Below, piece after piece: positions 35,777 through 49,174 of a stretch of DNA of 64,000 nt; position 1 is the first letter of the stretch; each line of letters opens with the position of its first letter. Both the position numbers and the translations under genes were made by a program. This stretch comes from Ptiloglossa arizonensis (lineage: Eukaryota; Arthropoda; Insecta; Hymenoptera; Colletidae). The stretch lies in NCBI RefSeq assembly GCF_051014685.1, contig NC_135050.1, forward strand, positions 2,170,001-2,234,000, in the 5' to 3' direction. Below the pieces are notes generated by a model. The model searched no databases. It was not told the DNA's origin and was given only the letters and a program-made list of their open reading frames with translations.

Positions 35777-38700
35777 GTTTCTCAGTTTCTTTGTTCGTTT
35801 CTCCGTTTCTTTGTTCGTTTCTCCGTTTCTTTCTTTGTTTCTCCGTTTCTTTCTTCGTTTCTCCGTTTATTTCTTCGTTTCTCCATTTATTTCTCCGTTT
35901 CTCCGTTTCTTTCTTCGTTTCTCCGTTCCTTTGTTCGTTTCTCCGTTTCTTTCTTCGTATCTCCGTTTCTTTCTTCGTTTTTCCGTTTCTTTCTTCGTTT
36001 CTCCGTTTCTTTCTTCGTTTTTCCGTTTCATTGTTCATTTCTCCGTTTATTTCTTCGTTTCTCCATTTATTTCTCCGTTTCTCCGTTTCTCCGTTTCTTT
36101 GTTCCTTTCTCCGTTTCTTTCTTCGATTCTCCGTTTCTTTCTTCGTTTCTCCATTTCTTTCTTCGTTTCTTCGTTTCTTTCTTCGTTTCTTCGTTTCTTT
36201 CTTCGTTACTCGGTTTCTTTCTTCGTTTCTCCGTTTCTTTCTTCGGTTCTCCGTCTCTTTCTTCGTTTCTCCGTTTATTTCTTCGTTTCTCCATTTATTT
36301 CTTCGTTTCTCCATTTATTTCTTCGTTTCTCCGTTCGTTTCTTCGTTTCTCCATTTATTTCTCCGATTCTCCGTTTCTTTCTTCGTTCCTCCGTTTCTTT
36401 CTTCGTTTCTTCGTTTCTTCGTTTCTCCGTTTCTTTCTTCGTTTCTCCGTTTCTTTCATCGTTTCTCCGTTTATTTTTTCGTTTCACCATTTATTTCTCC
36501 GTTTCTCCGTTTCTTTCTTCGTTTTTCCGTTTCTTTCATTGCTTCTTCGTTTTTCCGTTTCTTTGTTCGTTTCTCCGTTTCTTTCTTTGTTTCTCCGTTT
36601 CATTCTTCGTTTCTCCGTTTATTTCTTCGTTTCTCCATTTATTTCTCCGTTTCTCCGTTTCTTTCTTCGTTTCTCCGTTCCTTTGTTCGTTTCTCCGTTT
36701 CTTTCTTCGTATCTCCGTTTCTTTCTTCGTTTCTCCGTTTCTTTCTTCGTTTCTCCGTTTCTTTCTTCGTTTCTCCGTTTCATTGTTCATTTCTCCGTTT
36801 ATTTCTTCGTTTCTCCATTTATTTCTCCGTTTCTCCGTTTCTCCGTTTCTTTGTTCCTTTCTCCGTTCCTTTGTTCGTTTCTCCGTTTCCTTCTTCGATT
36901 CTCCGTTTCTTTCTTCGTTTTTCCGTTTCTTTCTTCGTTTCATCGTTTCTTTCTTCGTTTCTTCGTTTCTTTCTTCGTTACTCGGTTTCTTTCTTCGTTT
37001 CTCCGTTTCTTTCTTCGGTTCTCCGTCTCTTTCTTCGTTTCTCCGTTTATTTCTTCGTTTCTCCATTTATTTCTTCGTTTCTCCATTTATTTCTTCGTTT
37101 CTCCGTTCCTTCCTTCGTTTCTCCATTTATTTCTCCGATTCTCCGTTTCTTTCTTCGTTCCTCCGTTTCTTTCTTCGTTTCTTCGTTTCTTCGTTTCTCC
37201 GTTTCTTTCTTCGTTTCTCCGTTTCTTTCATCGTTTCTCCGTTTATTTTTTCGTTTCACCATTTATTTCTCCGTTTCTCCGTTTCTTTCTTCGTTTTTCC
37301 GTTTCTTTCATTGCTTCTTCGTTTTTCCGTTTCTTTCTTCGTTTCTCCGTTTATATCTTCGTTTCTCCATTTATTTCTCCGTTTCTTTCTTCGTTTCTCC
37401 GTTTCATTCTTGGTTTCTCCGTTTCTTTCTCCGTTTCTCCGTTTCTTTGTTCGTTTCTCCGTTTCTTTGTTCGTTTCTCCGTTTCTTTCTTTGTTTCTCC
37501 GTTTCTTTCTTTGTTTCTCCGTTTCTTTCTTCGTTTCTCCGTTTATTTCTTCGTTTCTCCATTTATTTCTCCGTTTCTCCGTTTCTTTCTTCGTTTCTCC
37601 GTTCCTTTGTTCGTTTCTCCGTTTCTTTCTTCGTATCTCCGTTTCTTTCTTCGTTTCTCCGTTTCTTTCTTCGTTTCTCCGTTTCTTTCTTCGTTTCTCC
37701 GTTTCATTGTTCATTTCTCCGTTTATTTCTTCGTTTCTCCATTTATTTCTCCGTTTCTCCGTTTCTCCGTTTCTTTGTTCCTTTCTCCGTTCCTTTGTTC
37801 GTTTCTCCGTTTCCTTCTTCGATTCTCCGTTTCTTTCTTCGTTCCTCCGTTTCTTTCTTCGTTTCATCGTTTCTTTCTTCGTTTCTTCGTTTCTTTCTTC
37901 GTTACTCGGTTTCTTTCTTCGTTTCTCCGTTTCTTTCTTCGGTTCTCCGTTTCTTTCTTCGTTACTCCGTTTCTTTGTTCGTTTCTCCGTTTCTTTGTTC
38001 GTTTCTCCGATTCTTTCTTCGTTTCTCCGTTTCTTTCTTCGTTTCTCCGTTTATTTCTTCGTTTCTCCATTTATTTCTCCGTTTCTCCGTTTCTTTCTTC
38101 GTTTCTCCGTTTCTTTCTTCGTTTCTCCGTTTCTTTGTTCGTTTCTCCGTTTCTTTTTTCGTTTCACCGTTTCTTTGTTCGTTTCTCCGTTTCTTTCTCC
38201 GCTTCTCGGTTTATTTCTTCGTTTCTCCATTTATTTCTCCGATTCTCCGTTTCTTTCTTCGTTTCTTCGTTTCTTTCTTGGTTACTCCGTTTCTTTCTTC
38301 GTTTCTCCGTTTCTTTCTTCGTTTCTCCGTTTCTTTCATCGTTTCTCCGTTTATTTTTTCGTTTCACCATTTATTTCTCCGTTTCTCCGTTTCTTTCTTC
38401 GTTTTTCCGTTTCTTTCATTGCTTCTTCGTTTTTCCGTTTCTTTCTTCGTTTCTCCGTTTATATCTTCGTTTCTCCATTTATTTCTCCGTTTATTTCTTC
38501 GTTTCTCCGTTTCATTCTTGGTTTCTCCATTTCTTTCTCCGTTTCTCCGTTTCTTTGTTCGTTTCTCCGTTTCTTTCTTTGTTTCTCCGTTTCTTTCTTC
38601 ATTTCTCCGTTTATTTCTTCGTTTCTCCGTTTCATTCTTCGTTTCTGCGTTTCTTTGTTCGTTTCTCTGTTTCTTTCTTCGTTTCTCCGTTTCTCGGTTT

Positions 38701-38823
38701 TTTCTTCGTTTCTCCGTTTCTTTCTTCGTTTCTTCGTTTCTTTCTTCATTTCTCCGTTTCTTTCTTCGTTTCTCCGTTTCTTCCTTCGTTTCATCGTTTC
38801 TCCGTTTCTCCGTTTCTCCGTTT
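35777..38823 (-). repeat. U2 module 3: terminal pyrimidine-rich block
   Basis: Begins like module 2 (35811 matches 28267, offset 7544) but ends like the terminal block of U1. It is therefore a hybrid of the two block types, and the right array end is conserved whatever the number of modules. An internal segment near 36275-37060 is repeated about 772 bp later. Confidence 0.92.
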
Positions 38824-39556
38824 CGATTAAATGATTATAATATTTATAATTTCTATTATAAATCATTTGATCTATAGTTAAATTAGACACTAATACTCTA
38901 AATACATATTTAATACATTTTTTAATCTTTTTAGACTCCAGAAGAATTTTATTTATACTATTTACTATATATAATAATTTACACAGAATCGGAAATAAAT
39001 CTAATTATTTATTTCTAATAATTATTTTTTTTTCACTTATCTTAAAAATTGGGATGTACTCTTTAAATGTTCTATTCATTTCTTTAATTTATTCATTAAA
39101 TTGAATTTATCTATTCTTTATAATAACTTTAATAATATTAATCCCTATAATTATTATAGAACTCATATTAAAATTTAATAATGAAATTTATTTTATTTGC
39201 CTAATTAATGTAATTATTGCCCCTATCATTTGCTTAAACAAAAAAATCAATCATAATAATTATAGGATATTCATCTGTTATACAAACATCTATTATAGTT
39301 ATTTTATTACTAATTGACAAAAATACATTTTTAACATATTTCATTTTATATACAATAATTTCTTTAATTTTAATTTTCATATTTAAAATAATAAAGGTTA
39401 ACTCTTCTTCCTTATTTAATATATTAACCTCTTATAAAAGAAAAATTATTTTATATTCAATAATTATTATGTACACAAATTTCCCAACTATAGCACTCTG
39501 TATACGGAAATAAATCGTCCTAGAAACATTAATAAATTCAAGAACAAAATTTACCG
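38824..39556 (+). pseudogene. ND2: Nuclear mitochondrial ND2, right frame of array (U2)
   Basis: Same extent and same breaks as the U1 copy (7-A run 39240-39246). A few base changes, for example TTAGACTCC at about 38931 against TTAGCCTCC. The shared frame break shows that the copies descend from one insertion. Confidence 0.85.
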
Positions 39557-41627
39557 TGGAAGGTTTAATTTTACATTTATTCGAAAGATGAAACATACAA
39601 AAGTTTGTACAAAAGTATTTATTTATTTTATCACACGGTAGGGAATATGATACAAATGGAAATACATATCTCAAATGTCGGTAAATTGTACCAGTGGCGC
39701 CATCTTTTTGTGGAAATTAGAACAATTCCTCGACAAACTTGAGCGTTTCTCCGCCAGGTGTTTTCACCACTTAAGTGTAATTTAACCCTTTCTCCAATAG
39801 ATGGCAACCCATGTAAGTACCACGTTACAGGGATTTGTAATTGCGTGTCAGAATATATTTGCATACATACAAACTATAATTCCGATATGTAGAGAAATAT
39901 TCATTTATTTTATCCCACGGCTTCTTCGATCGTATTTGTTCGATCTAACCAAATATTTCAAGAAATTGATGGCTTTTTATACCTAAACACTGTCAAAAAT
40001 TGTTTAATCTACGGTCCAACGACGGTTGTTAATAATTATGATAAATAAATGTCAAGATATTGCGAAGTCTGCGAAGACGAACGGTTTCGGTGAATGTTTG
40101 TTCATTTCCGCGATTGTTACTAACATTTATGCATGTTCCCAATATTGATCGAACAATGTGCATCTTATTTATGTATTAAATATGATTGATTCGCCTATAG
40201 CAATTAATTTTGACCGTGATTCGAGGCATAAACTTGTTTCTTAATGTTTCAAAGCATGGAAAGTAACAATTGTTTATTAGATACATTAATTTAACATTTG
40301 TTTCGTTCTTATGATTTTCGGATTACGCGTGGAAGCTGTATTCTTTAAGTAAAAGCGTCGAAATTCAAGTAATCGCTTTTCTAGATAGAAAAATTATCGT
40401 GATGGACGTTTGTGAATGGATAAACATTTCGAGCCTTGACAATGTCGGTTTGATCTCAATAACAACAATTCCATCGCGAACAAAGAATATTTCAACGAAA
40501 TGATATTTTAAGCCATTATTTATAATAGGACATTGTTAATAATTGACTAAAGTATGGTCCTACGACGGTTGTTAATAAATATGATAAATAAACTTCGAGA
40601 TTTTGCGAAATCTGCGAGGACGCATGGTTTCGGTGAATGTTTGTTCATTTCCTCGATTGTTACTAACATTTATACATGTTCCAAACATTTATCTTACAAT
40701 ATGCATCTTATTTATGGATTAAATATAATTCATTCGCCTACAGCAATTAATTTTGACCGAGATTCGAGGTATAAACGTGTTTCTTAATGTTTCAAAGCAT
40801 GGAAAGTAACAATTGTTTATTAGATACATTAATTTAACATTTGTTTAATTCTTATAATTTACACAATACGCGTAGAAGTTGTATTTTTTACTTAAAAGCG
40901 TCACAATTCAATTAATCGCTGCTCTAGATAGAAAAATCATCGTGATGAACACCTGTGAGTCGATAATCGATATGTGTAACTTATGACCGTTTAATCTACG
41001 GTAATACGACGATTGTTAATAATTATGATAAATAAACATCAAGAAATCGTGCACGTTTCGAACATTTATGTCACAGTATGTATTTTATTTATGTATTGTA
41101 AATGATTGGTTTGCCTATAAAAATTAAATTTTATCGAAAAATTAAAGTAAAAGTTTGGCATTCATATATTTCTCGATTTTTTTCTAAAATTAACATTCGT
41201 AAACTAATTAATGATTTACACTGTAAAAGTAGCGAATATTAATGTTACAAAATGCATATTATTTATCCATTTTAAATGATTGATTTGTCTATAGAAATTA
41301 ATTTTGATCGCAAATCGAGAAACATATCAATGCTAATATTTTGCTTTCATTTTCGATCAAAATCAATTTCTATAAGCAACTTAATCATTTGTAATGCAGA
41401 AATAGGATACACATTCTTCGATTAATATTGGGAACATGCGTAAATGTTATTAACAATCGCGGAAATGTACAACAATTCACCGAAACCGTTCGCCTTTGCA
41501 GATTTCGTAATTTCTTGATGTTCATTTATCATATTTATTAACAATCGTCGTGGGACCGTAGATTAAACAATTGTTAACAATGTTCTAGTATAAATAATGA
41601 CTTGAAAGCCATGACTTTCTGGAAATA
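39557..41627 (+). repeat. Spacer modules between ND2 and mariner (U2)
   Basis: Equivalent of 12088-14158 (offset 27469), with scattered substitutions such as TCACACGGTAG at about 39631 and GAGGCATAAAC at about 40223. No gene. Confidence 0.8.
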
Positions 41628-42903
41628 TTAGGGGGACCGGAAAGTAATGTCGTTTCCTTACATTAAATTCAAACACATAAATTTTTAACGAGTTTTTATT
41701 TTTAATCAATGATATAATCACCCTCATTATCAACAACCTTTTGCCATCTAGTGTGCAAATTTTCAATGCCGGATCGATAAAAATCAATTGGTTTTTGAGC
41801 AAAATATACAGAGATGGCATTTTGAATATCATCCAAATTTGCAAATCTTTTGCCACTTAGAAAGTGTTGAAGCGATCGGAATAAATGGAAATCCGATGGT
41901 GCAACATCGGGCGAGTATGGTGGGTGAGGCAGTACCTCCCACCCCAATTCATTAATTTTTGCCAAGGTTCGTCTTGCGCAGTGCGGTCTTGCATTATCGT
42001 GTTGCAGAATAACGCCTTTTCTGTTGACAATCGCTGGCCACTTTTCAATTAAAGATTTATTTACACGATCTAATTGTTCACAGTAAAGGTCTGCATTCAC
42101 AGTCTGTCCAGGTTTCAGCACTTCAAAATGAACAACGCCGCGAATACTCCACCAAACACACAAAAGGGCCTTTTTGGGGTGTAAACCTGGCTTAGCAGTA
42201 CTTTGTGGCGATTCATTTGGAGAGAGCCACTGCCTTTCGCGTTTTGGATTATCATAAAGAACCCACTTTTCATCTCCGGTGATCAAGCGATCAAAAAACG
42301 CTTCTGTATTGTGCCGTTGAAGCAATAAGTTGCATGTGGTGGATCGGTTAGCCTTGTTCTCTTCGGACAGATTATGCGGGACCCAAACACCTGCTCTGCT
42401 TACTTTCCCAATCTGCTGCAAATGTTCTTGGATGGTCGATCAAGGTTGGTTAAGACTGTTTGACAATTCCTCGATTGTCTGACACGGATTTGCTTCCACT
42501 TCCGCACTTAACACGTCATTGTCTAACGTTGTTGGTCTTCCTGATCGATACGAGTCGGAAAGATCAAAATTACCGGATTTGAACTTGGAAAACCACCTTT
42601 GGCATTTACGAACGTCTAATGCATTTGGATAAACATCGCAAATGTTTTTGGTAGCAACTGTTGCGTTACTACCCTTGCGAAACTCAAAAAGCATGCAATG
42701 CCCGATATGTACCTCTTCTGGTATTTGGCTGGCCATTTCACCCAAAATTGTAAAGAAAAATTTTAAATTTAATTATTTACAACTAAACAAGTCACTATAA
42801 CCTCAGAATGTCTTTGCTACGACTTTAATGTACACAATGAGCTGACAAATGACAATCAAATAGTGACATGCGCAGAAACGACATTACTTTCCGGTCCACC
42901 TAA
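41628..42903 (-). mobile_element. mariner element (U2)
   Basis: Same site and same TA borders (41626-41627 and 42904-42905) as in U1. The right terminal repeat matches the left for 29 bp with one mismatch, because this copy keeps AAACGACATTAC where U1 has AAGCGACATTAC. Confidence 0.96.
41702..42745 (-). pseudogene. mariner transposase, in-frame stop (U2)
   Basis: Same TGA at codon 102 (42440-42442). It differs from the U1 and U3 copies in having the usual histidine after HDNARP (residue 255), so this copy is closest to a normal active-site motif. D158, D250 and D285 are present. Not translatable as a single protein. Confidence 0.95.
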
Positions 42904-44539
42904 TATTTGTTAGGTCGAACAAAGACAATCGAAGTAACCGTGCGATAAAATAAATGAATATTTCTCTACATATCGAAAAAATAGTTTGTATATCTGCATA
43001 TATATTCCGAACGCTCAGTGACACACATATGTCACACGGCAATGAAGTGAGTTGCCATCTACTGGAGAATAGGTAAACCACACTAAGGTGTGAAAACACC
43101 TGGCGGAGAAACGCTCAAGTTTGTCGAAGAATTGTTCCAATTTCCACAAATAGATAGCGCCACGAGCATAAATTTACCGACATTAAAGATAAGTAATTCC
43201 ATTTGTATGATATTCCCTACCGTGCGATAAAATAAATCAATATTTCTCTACATATCGGAATTATTGTTTGTATGCATGCAAATATATTCGGAACGCGCAA
43301 TTCCAAACATTTGTAACGTGGTAATTATATAGGTTGTCGTCTCTTGGAGAATATATTTGTTGATTTTCGCGATTGTTACTAACATTTATGCATGTTCCCA
43401 ATATTAATCGAACAATGTGCATCTTATTTATGCATTATAAATGATGAAGTAACTTATAGAAATCGATTTAGATCGAGATTCAAAGTAAAACGTGTTTCCT
43501 AAAGTTTTAAAGCATGGAAAGTAACAATTGTTTATTAGATACATTCATTTAACATTTGTTTAATACTTATAATTTGCACAATACGCGTAGAAGTTGTATT
43601 TTTTACTCAAACGTGCTGAATTTCGTTTAATCGCTTTTCTATATAGAAAAATCATCGTGATAAACACTTGTGAGTCGATAATCGATATGTGTAGCCATGA
43701 TTACGAGGTATCAAAGATTTTTTTAAACGTATAAAGGAAGGCTAGAATGCAGAGAAATTTCATTACGCTGATTTTGTTTAACTTTACATTTATTCGCAAG
43801 ATGATACACACGAAACTTTGTACAGAAATATTTATTTATTTTATTGGACGGTAGGGTATACCATACAAATGGAATTACTTATCTGTAATGTCGGTAAATA
43901 ATGCTCGTGGCGCTATCTATTCGTGGAAATAAGAACAATTCCTCAACAAACTTGAGCGTTTCTCCGCCAGGTGTTTTCACACCTCAAGTATAGTTTACCT
44001 ATTCTCCAGTAGATGGCAACTCACTTCATCGCCGTGTGACATATGTGTGTCACTGAGCGTTCGGAATATATATGCAGATATACAAACTATTTTTTCGATA
44101 TGTAGAGAAATATTCATTTATTTTATCGCACGGTTACTTCGATTGTCTTTGTTCGATCTAACAAATATTTCCAGAAAGTGATGACTTTCAAGCCATTATT
44201 TATACTAGAACATTGTTAATAATTGTTTAATCTACGGTTCCACGACGATTGTTAATAAATATGATAAATGAACATCAAGAAATTACGAAATCTGCAAAGG
44301 CGAACGGTTTCGGTGAATGTTTGTTCATTTCCGCGATTGTTACTAATATTTACGCATGTTTCCGGTATTAATCGAACAATGTGCATCGTATTTATGCATT
44401 AAAAATGATTGATTCGCCTATAGCTATTGATTTTGATCGAACTTCAAAGTAAAGAGATGTTTCTTACACTTTTAAAACATGGAAAGTAATAATTGTCTAT
44501 GAGATATATCAATTTAACATTTAATTAATACTTGAAAAA
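42904..44539 (+). repeat. Spacer modules after mariner (U2)
   Basis: Equivalent of 15435-17070. The empty paralogous mariner site lies at about 44160-44172. Confidence 0.8.
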
Positions 44540-46269
44540 TCGAAATTTTATGTATAATATTTTCCTGATACCAAAGGTTGAAATTCAGGCATAAATTTTA
44601 GAAAATGTTTGATTTTGGGACTCTTGGTGTCAGTATACGGTATTCGAGGAAGTGCCACGATTTCCCGGATTCTTAGAATTGACGTCAAATTCCAAGAATT
44701 TCTGCAAATCGGAATTTTGTTGGACTTTCGAACGAATTTCTGAATCATGGATCCCGATTTCCTTTGTATCAGGAGAACATGATAGTCGAGGACATATAGT
44801 TTTAAGTAGTTTTAGCAGTTTGATAGGATCGGGTTAAAGAAATGGAAACAAATAATAGACAAAAATAAAGTTTCTGTTGTCAGTGAAATTGATTTTATTT
44901 CAATACATCAATTCATCGGAAATACAATCGCTTTTCTTCGATCCATTAACATATTCGCACTTTCATACTCATTACAAAAATGTTGTTCTTTAAAGTACTC
45001 TACTTGTGGAAAGTAGTGTACCGTAAAGTACTCTACTGTATCGTAAAAATTACTATTCTAAACTCGCAGCCGATTAGCTCGGTACTACCCACGACGAATA
45101 ATTATTGTTCGTCGCGAGTAATACCGATTACCAGGTCTCACCACGTGGAGGTTGCTGCGAGCGGAGACCCGGAGAGAGATAGATGGAATCAAAGTTCCAT
45201 CGATCTCCCTCGACACGCGATACAAACGAAGATACTAAACCAAAGAGATGGAAGGAATCAATGTTCCTTTGATCTCCTCGTTTAGTTCTGTCAAGCAATT
45301 ACATTATGGAAAAATTAGGCAAAATTGGAAAAGACGCGTCACGAACCGTGCAGTTGGTCCTACTAGGTCGGTCCCGTTTCCCCTCAGTGGGCCCGATTAA
45401 AGAGGAAATGCACGACGCCGTCCACTCATATAGAGTGCCCCGTTTCTCCCAACTTCGCGTCAGGAACCACGCAAAGCGTGGACCTAACTTACGAAGGATG
45501 ACGAAGAGAGGGTCGTATGGCACAGGGCTTCCACAGGGACCGATGCGAACACCTGCCCCTGTGTTCGCAGCATGTTCTCTCTGGAAGCGGACGCACCAGA
45601 AGAGACGGCGATCGACCGTTCGGACCAACTACACGGCCGGTCACTTGCTTATGCAACAAGCAGTGGTGACCGGGCTGAGAAACGAGGAAGCGAGCAAAAA
45701 TAAGCTAAAGATTGGATAATTGCTTGACAGATAACAGATATTTGTACACGGTGGCCTTAAAATTAACTTATTCCAAGCTTAACTAAAGATCCCACGGCGG
45801 TTGCGACGATAGTGTCCTCTTCGTTCTTCGTTCTTCGTTCTTCGTTCTCCGGTGTGCCTACCTAAGAGAAACCTAAAGTCAAGGCATGATGGGAAAATGA
45901 TAGAAAATAGAAATGAAGTTGGTTAGTGATTAAATACAGTCATGCAGTAACAAAGGAAATAAAGGCAAGAATGACAAAAAAATAAACATGTCAAAACAAG
46001 TAGAAATTAAAATCAGAGTACAAATGAAATGAATTACACAAAGAAACAATTTAAAAAAAAAAGAAAGGATTGAGAGAGTGGTCGCCAGTACTGACCACCG
46101 CCTGCCGGCGACCAGTACCGGTTACCAGGGTGGGGGGTCCCCCTTCAATAAACCTAAAACGAAGAGATCCGTCCACCTCGGAGCCTCCAGGAACAATGAA
46201 ATTTTTAACAACCGGGGGCTCCTTATATACCCTCCCCAAGGTGACTTACCGTTTCTTCCATTGTCTTTG
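44540..46269. other. Unique higher-GC spacer segment (U2)
   Basis: Equivalent of 17071-18800. The inverted 15-bp ends are at 45287-45301 and 45717-45731, the TTCGTTC run at 45818-45846 and the TATA-like sequence at about 46218-46236. One substitution noticed: GGACGCACC at about 45590 where U1 has GGACACACC. Confidence 0.6.
45287..45731. repeat. 445-bp stretch with 15-bp inverted ends (U2)
   Basis: Both ends and all three inner hairpins are unchanged from U1. Confidence 0.6.
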
Positions 46270-46715
46270 TTCGATCTAATCGAAATTTTCGAAGGCGAAC
46301 GGTTTCGGTGAATGTTTGTTCATTTCAGCGATTCTTACTAACATTTATGCATGTTCCCAATATTGATCGAACAATGTGCATCTTATTTATGTATTGCAAT
46401 TAATTAAAAATCTTATAGAAATTGATTTTGATCGATACTCGATGTTAAAACGTCTTTCGTAAAGTTTAGGCATGGAATGTAACAATTGTTCATTAAATAC
46501 ATTAATTTAACATTTGTTTAATTCTTATAATTTACACAATACGCGTAGAAGTTGTGTTTTTTACATAAGTATTTATTTATTTAATCGCACGGTAGGGAAT
46601 ATCATACAAATGGAAATACTTATCTCTAATGTCGGTAAATTGTACTTGTCGCGCCATCTATTTCGCGCCAAGATGATACACACGAAACTTTGTACAGAAA
46701 TATTTATTTATTTTA
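46270..46715 (+). repeat. Spacer end modules (U2)
   Basis: Equivalent of 18801-19248, with the 2-bp deletion near 46467. Confidence 0.8.
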
Positions 46716-47961
46716 TTGCACGGTAGGGTATACCATACAAATGGAATTACTTATCTGTAATGTCGGTAAATAATGCTCGTGGCGCTATCTATTCGTGGAA
46801 ATGAGAACAATTCCTCGACAAACTTGAGCGTTTCTCCGCCAGGTGTTTTCACCCCTTAAGTGTAGTTTAACCCTTTCTTCAATAGATGGCAACCCATGTA
46901 ATTACCACGTTACAGGGATTTGTAATTGCGGGTTCAGAATATATTTGCATACATACAAACTATAATTCCGATATGTAGAGAAATATTCATTTATTTTATC
47001 CCACGGCTTCTTCGATCGTATTTGTTCGATCTAACCAAATATTTCAAGAAATTGATGGCTTTTTATACCGAAACATTGTCAAAAATTGTTTAATCTACGG
47101 TCCAACGACGGTTGTTAATAATTATGATAAATAAATGTCAAGATATTGCGAAGTCTGCGAAGGCGAACGGTTTCAGTGAATGTTTGTTCATTTCAGCGAT
47201 TGTTATTAACATTTACGCATGTTCCCTATATCGATCGAACAATGTGCATCTTATTTATGTATTGCAATTAATTAAGAAACTTATCGAAATTGATTTTGAT
47301 CGAGACTCCACGTTAAAACGTGTTTCGTAAAGTTTTAAAGCACGGCAAGTGACAATTGTTCATTAGATACATTAATTTAACATTTGTTTAATTCTTATAA
47401 TTTACACAATACGCGTAGAAGTGGTATTTTTTACACAAAAGTGCCAAAATTCAATTAATCGCTTTTTTAGATAGAAAAATCACCGCGATAAATACTTGTG
47501 AATCGATAATCGATACGTGTAGCCTTGAGAATGTCAGTTGGATCTCAAGGAAAAATTCCTTCGCGAACAAGGAATATTTCAACGAAATGATATTTTAAGC
47601 CATTATTTATACTAGGACATTGTTAATAATTGTCTAATGTATGATCCTACGACGGTTGTTAATAATTATGATAAACAAACATCAAGATATTGCGAAATCT
47701 TCGAGGGCGAATGGTTTCGGTGAATGTTTGTTCATTTCAGCGATTGTTATTAACATTTACGCATGTTCCCTATATTGATCGAACAATGTGCATCTTATTT
47801 ATGCATTAAAAATGATTGATTCGCCTCTAGCAATTGATTTTGATCGAACTTCAAAGTAAAGAGATGTTTCTTAAAGTTTTAAAACATGGAAAGTAAAAAT
47901 TGTCTATGAGATATATCAATTTAACATTTGATTAATACATGAAGAATCGAAATTTTTGGTA
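46716..47961 (+). repeat. Spacer modules, two direct copies (U3)
   Basis: Equivalent of 1-1246. Both direct 540-bp modules are present (near 47112 and 47655). Confidence 0.85.
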
Positions 47962-48178
47962 AAGTAAGTGAATAAAATATAATTATTAGAAATAAATGAT
48001 TAGATTTATTTCCGATACTGTGTGAATTATTATATACAGTAAATAGTACAAATAAAATTCTTCTGGAGGCTAAAGAGATTAAAAAATACATTAAATATGT
48101 ATTTAGAGTATTAGTGTATAATTTAACTAAAGTTCAAATGATTTATAATAGAAATTATAACTATTATAATCATTTAAT
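47962..48178 (-). pseudogene. ND2: Inverted ND2 fragment, left frame of array (U3)
   Basis: Pairs with 51012-51228. It carries AAATTCTTCTGG, as the right-hand ND2 copies do, where U1 and U2 left copies have AAATTTTTCTGG. This suggests exchange between the two arms. Confidence 0.85.
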
Positions 48179-48499
48179 CGAAACGAAGAAGAGGAGAAAC
48201 GAGCAAAGAAACGGAGAAACGAACAACGAAACGGAGAAACGGAGAAATAAATGGAGAAAGCAACAAATAAACGGAGAATCGACGAAAGAATCGGAGAATC
48301 GGAGAAATAAATGGAGAAATGAAGAAATAAACGGTGAAACGAACAAAGAAACGGAGAAACAAAGAAAGAAACGGAGAAACGAACAAAGAAACGGAGAAAC
48401 GAACAAAGAAACGGGAAACGAAGAAAGAAACGGAGAAATGAACAAAGAAACGGAGAAACGAAGAAAGAAACGGAGAATCGGAGAAATAAATGGAGAAAC
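48179..48499 (+). repeat. U3 single module: purine-rich 20-mers
   Basis: Begins CGAAACGAAGAAGAGGAG, a variant shared with U4 but not with U1 or U2 (CGAAACGAAGAAACGGAG). Confidence 0.93.
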
Positions 48500-49174
48500 G
48501 AACAAAAAACGGTGAAACGGCGAAACGGAGAAACGGAAAAACCGAGAAACGGAGAAACGGAGAAACCGAGAAACGGGGAAACGGAGAAACCGAGAAACGG
48601 AGAAACGGCGAAACCGAGAAACGGAGAAACGGAGAAACGGAGAAACGGAGAAACGATGAAACTGAGAAACCGACAAACGGAGAAACGGAGAAACCGTGAA
48701 ACGGAGAAACCGAGAAGTGGAGAAACGGAGAAACGGAGAAACGGAGAAACCGAGAAACGGAGAAACGGAGAAACCGAGAAACGGAGAAACGGAGAAACCG
48801 AGAAACGGAGAAACGGAGAAACGGAGAAACGGAGAAACGAGGAAACTGAGAAACCGACAAACGGAGAAACGGAGAAACCGTGAAACCGAGAAACCGAGAA
48901 GTGGAGAAACGGAGAAACGGAGAAACGGAGAAACCGAGAAACGGAGAAACGGAGAAACCGAGAAACGGAGAAACGGAGAAACCGAGAAACGGAGAAACGG
49001 AGAAACGGAGAAACGGAGAAACGGAGAAACCGAGAATCGCAGAAACCGAGAAACGGAGAAACGGAGAAACCGAGAAACGGAGAAACCGAGAAACGGAGAA
49101 ACTGAGAAACGGAGACACCGAGAAACGGAGAAACGGAGAAGCCGAGAAACGGATAAACGGAGAAACGGAGAAAC
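48500..49174 (+). repeat. U3 single module: purine-rich 8-mers
   Basis: About 84 8-mers after the marker at 48500. The phrase around CTGAGAAACCGACAAACGG occurs near 48662 and 48847, again as an internal duplication. The switch is centred at 49174/49175. Confidence 0.93.

Larger units (their letters stand above)
19249..46715 (+). repeat. Macro-unit U2, longest array (three modules)
   Basis: Same order of parts as U1, with length 27,467 bp against 19,248. The difference lies almost wholly in the satellite array (20712-38823, 18.1 kb). Spacer coordinates before the array are U1 plus 19248, and after the array U1 plus 27469. Near 46467 a 2-bp deletion (AAGTTTAGGC against AAGTTTTTAAGC in U1 and U3) makes this spacer 9355 rather than 9357 bp. 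Confidence 0.95.
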
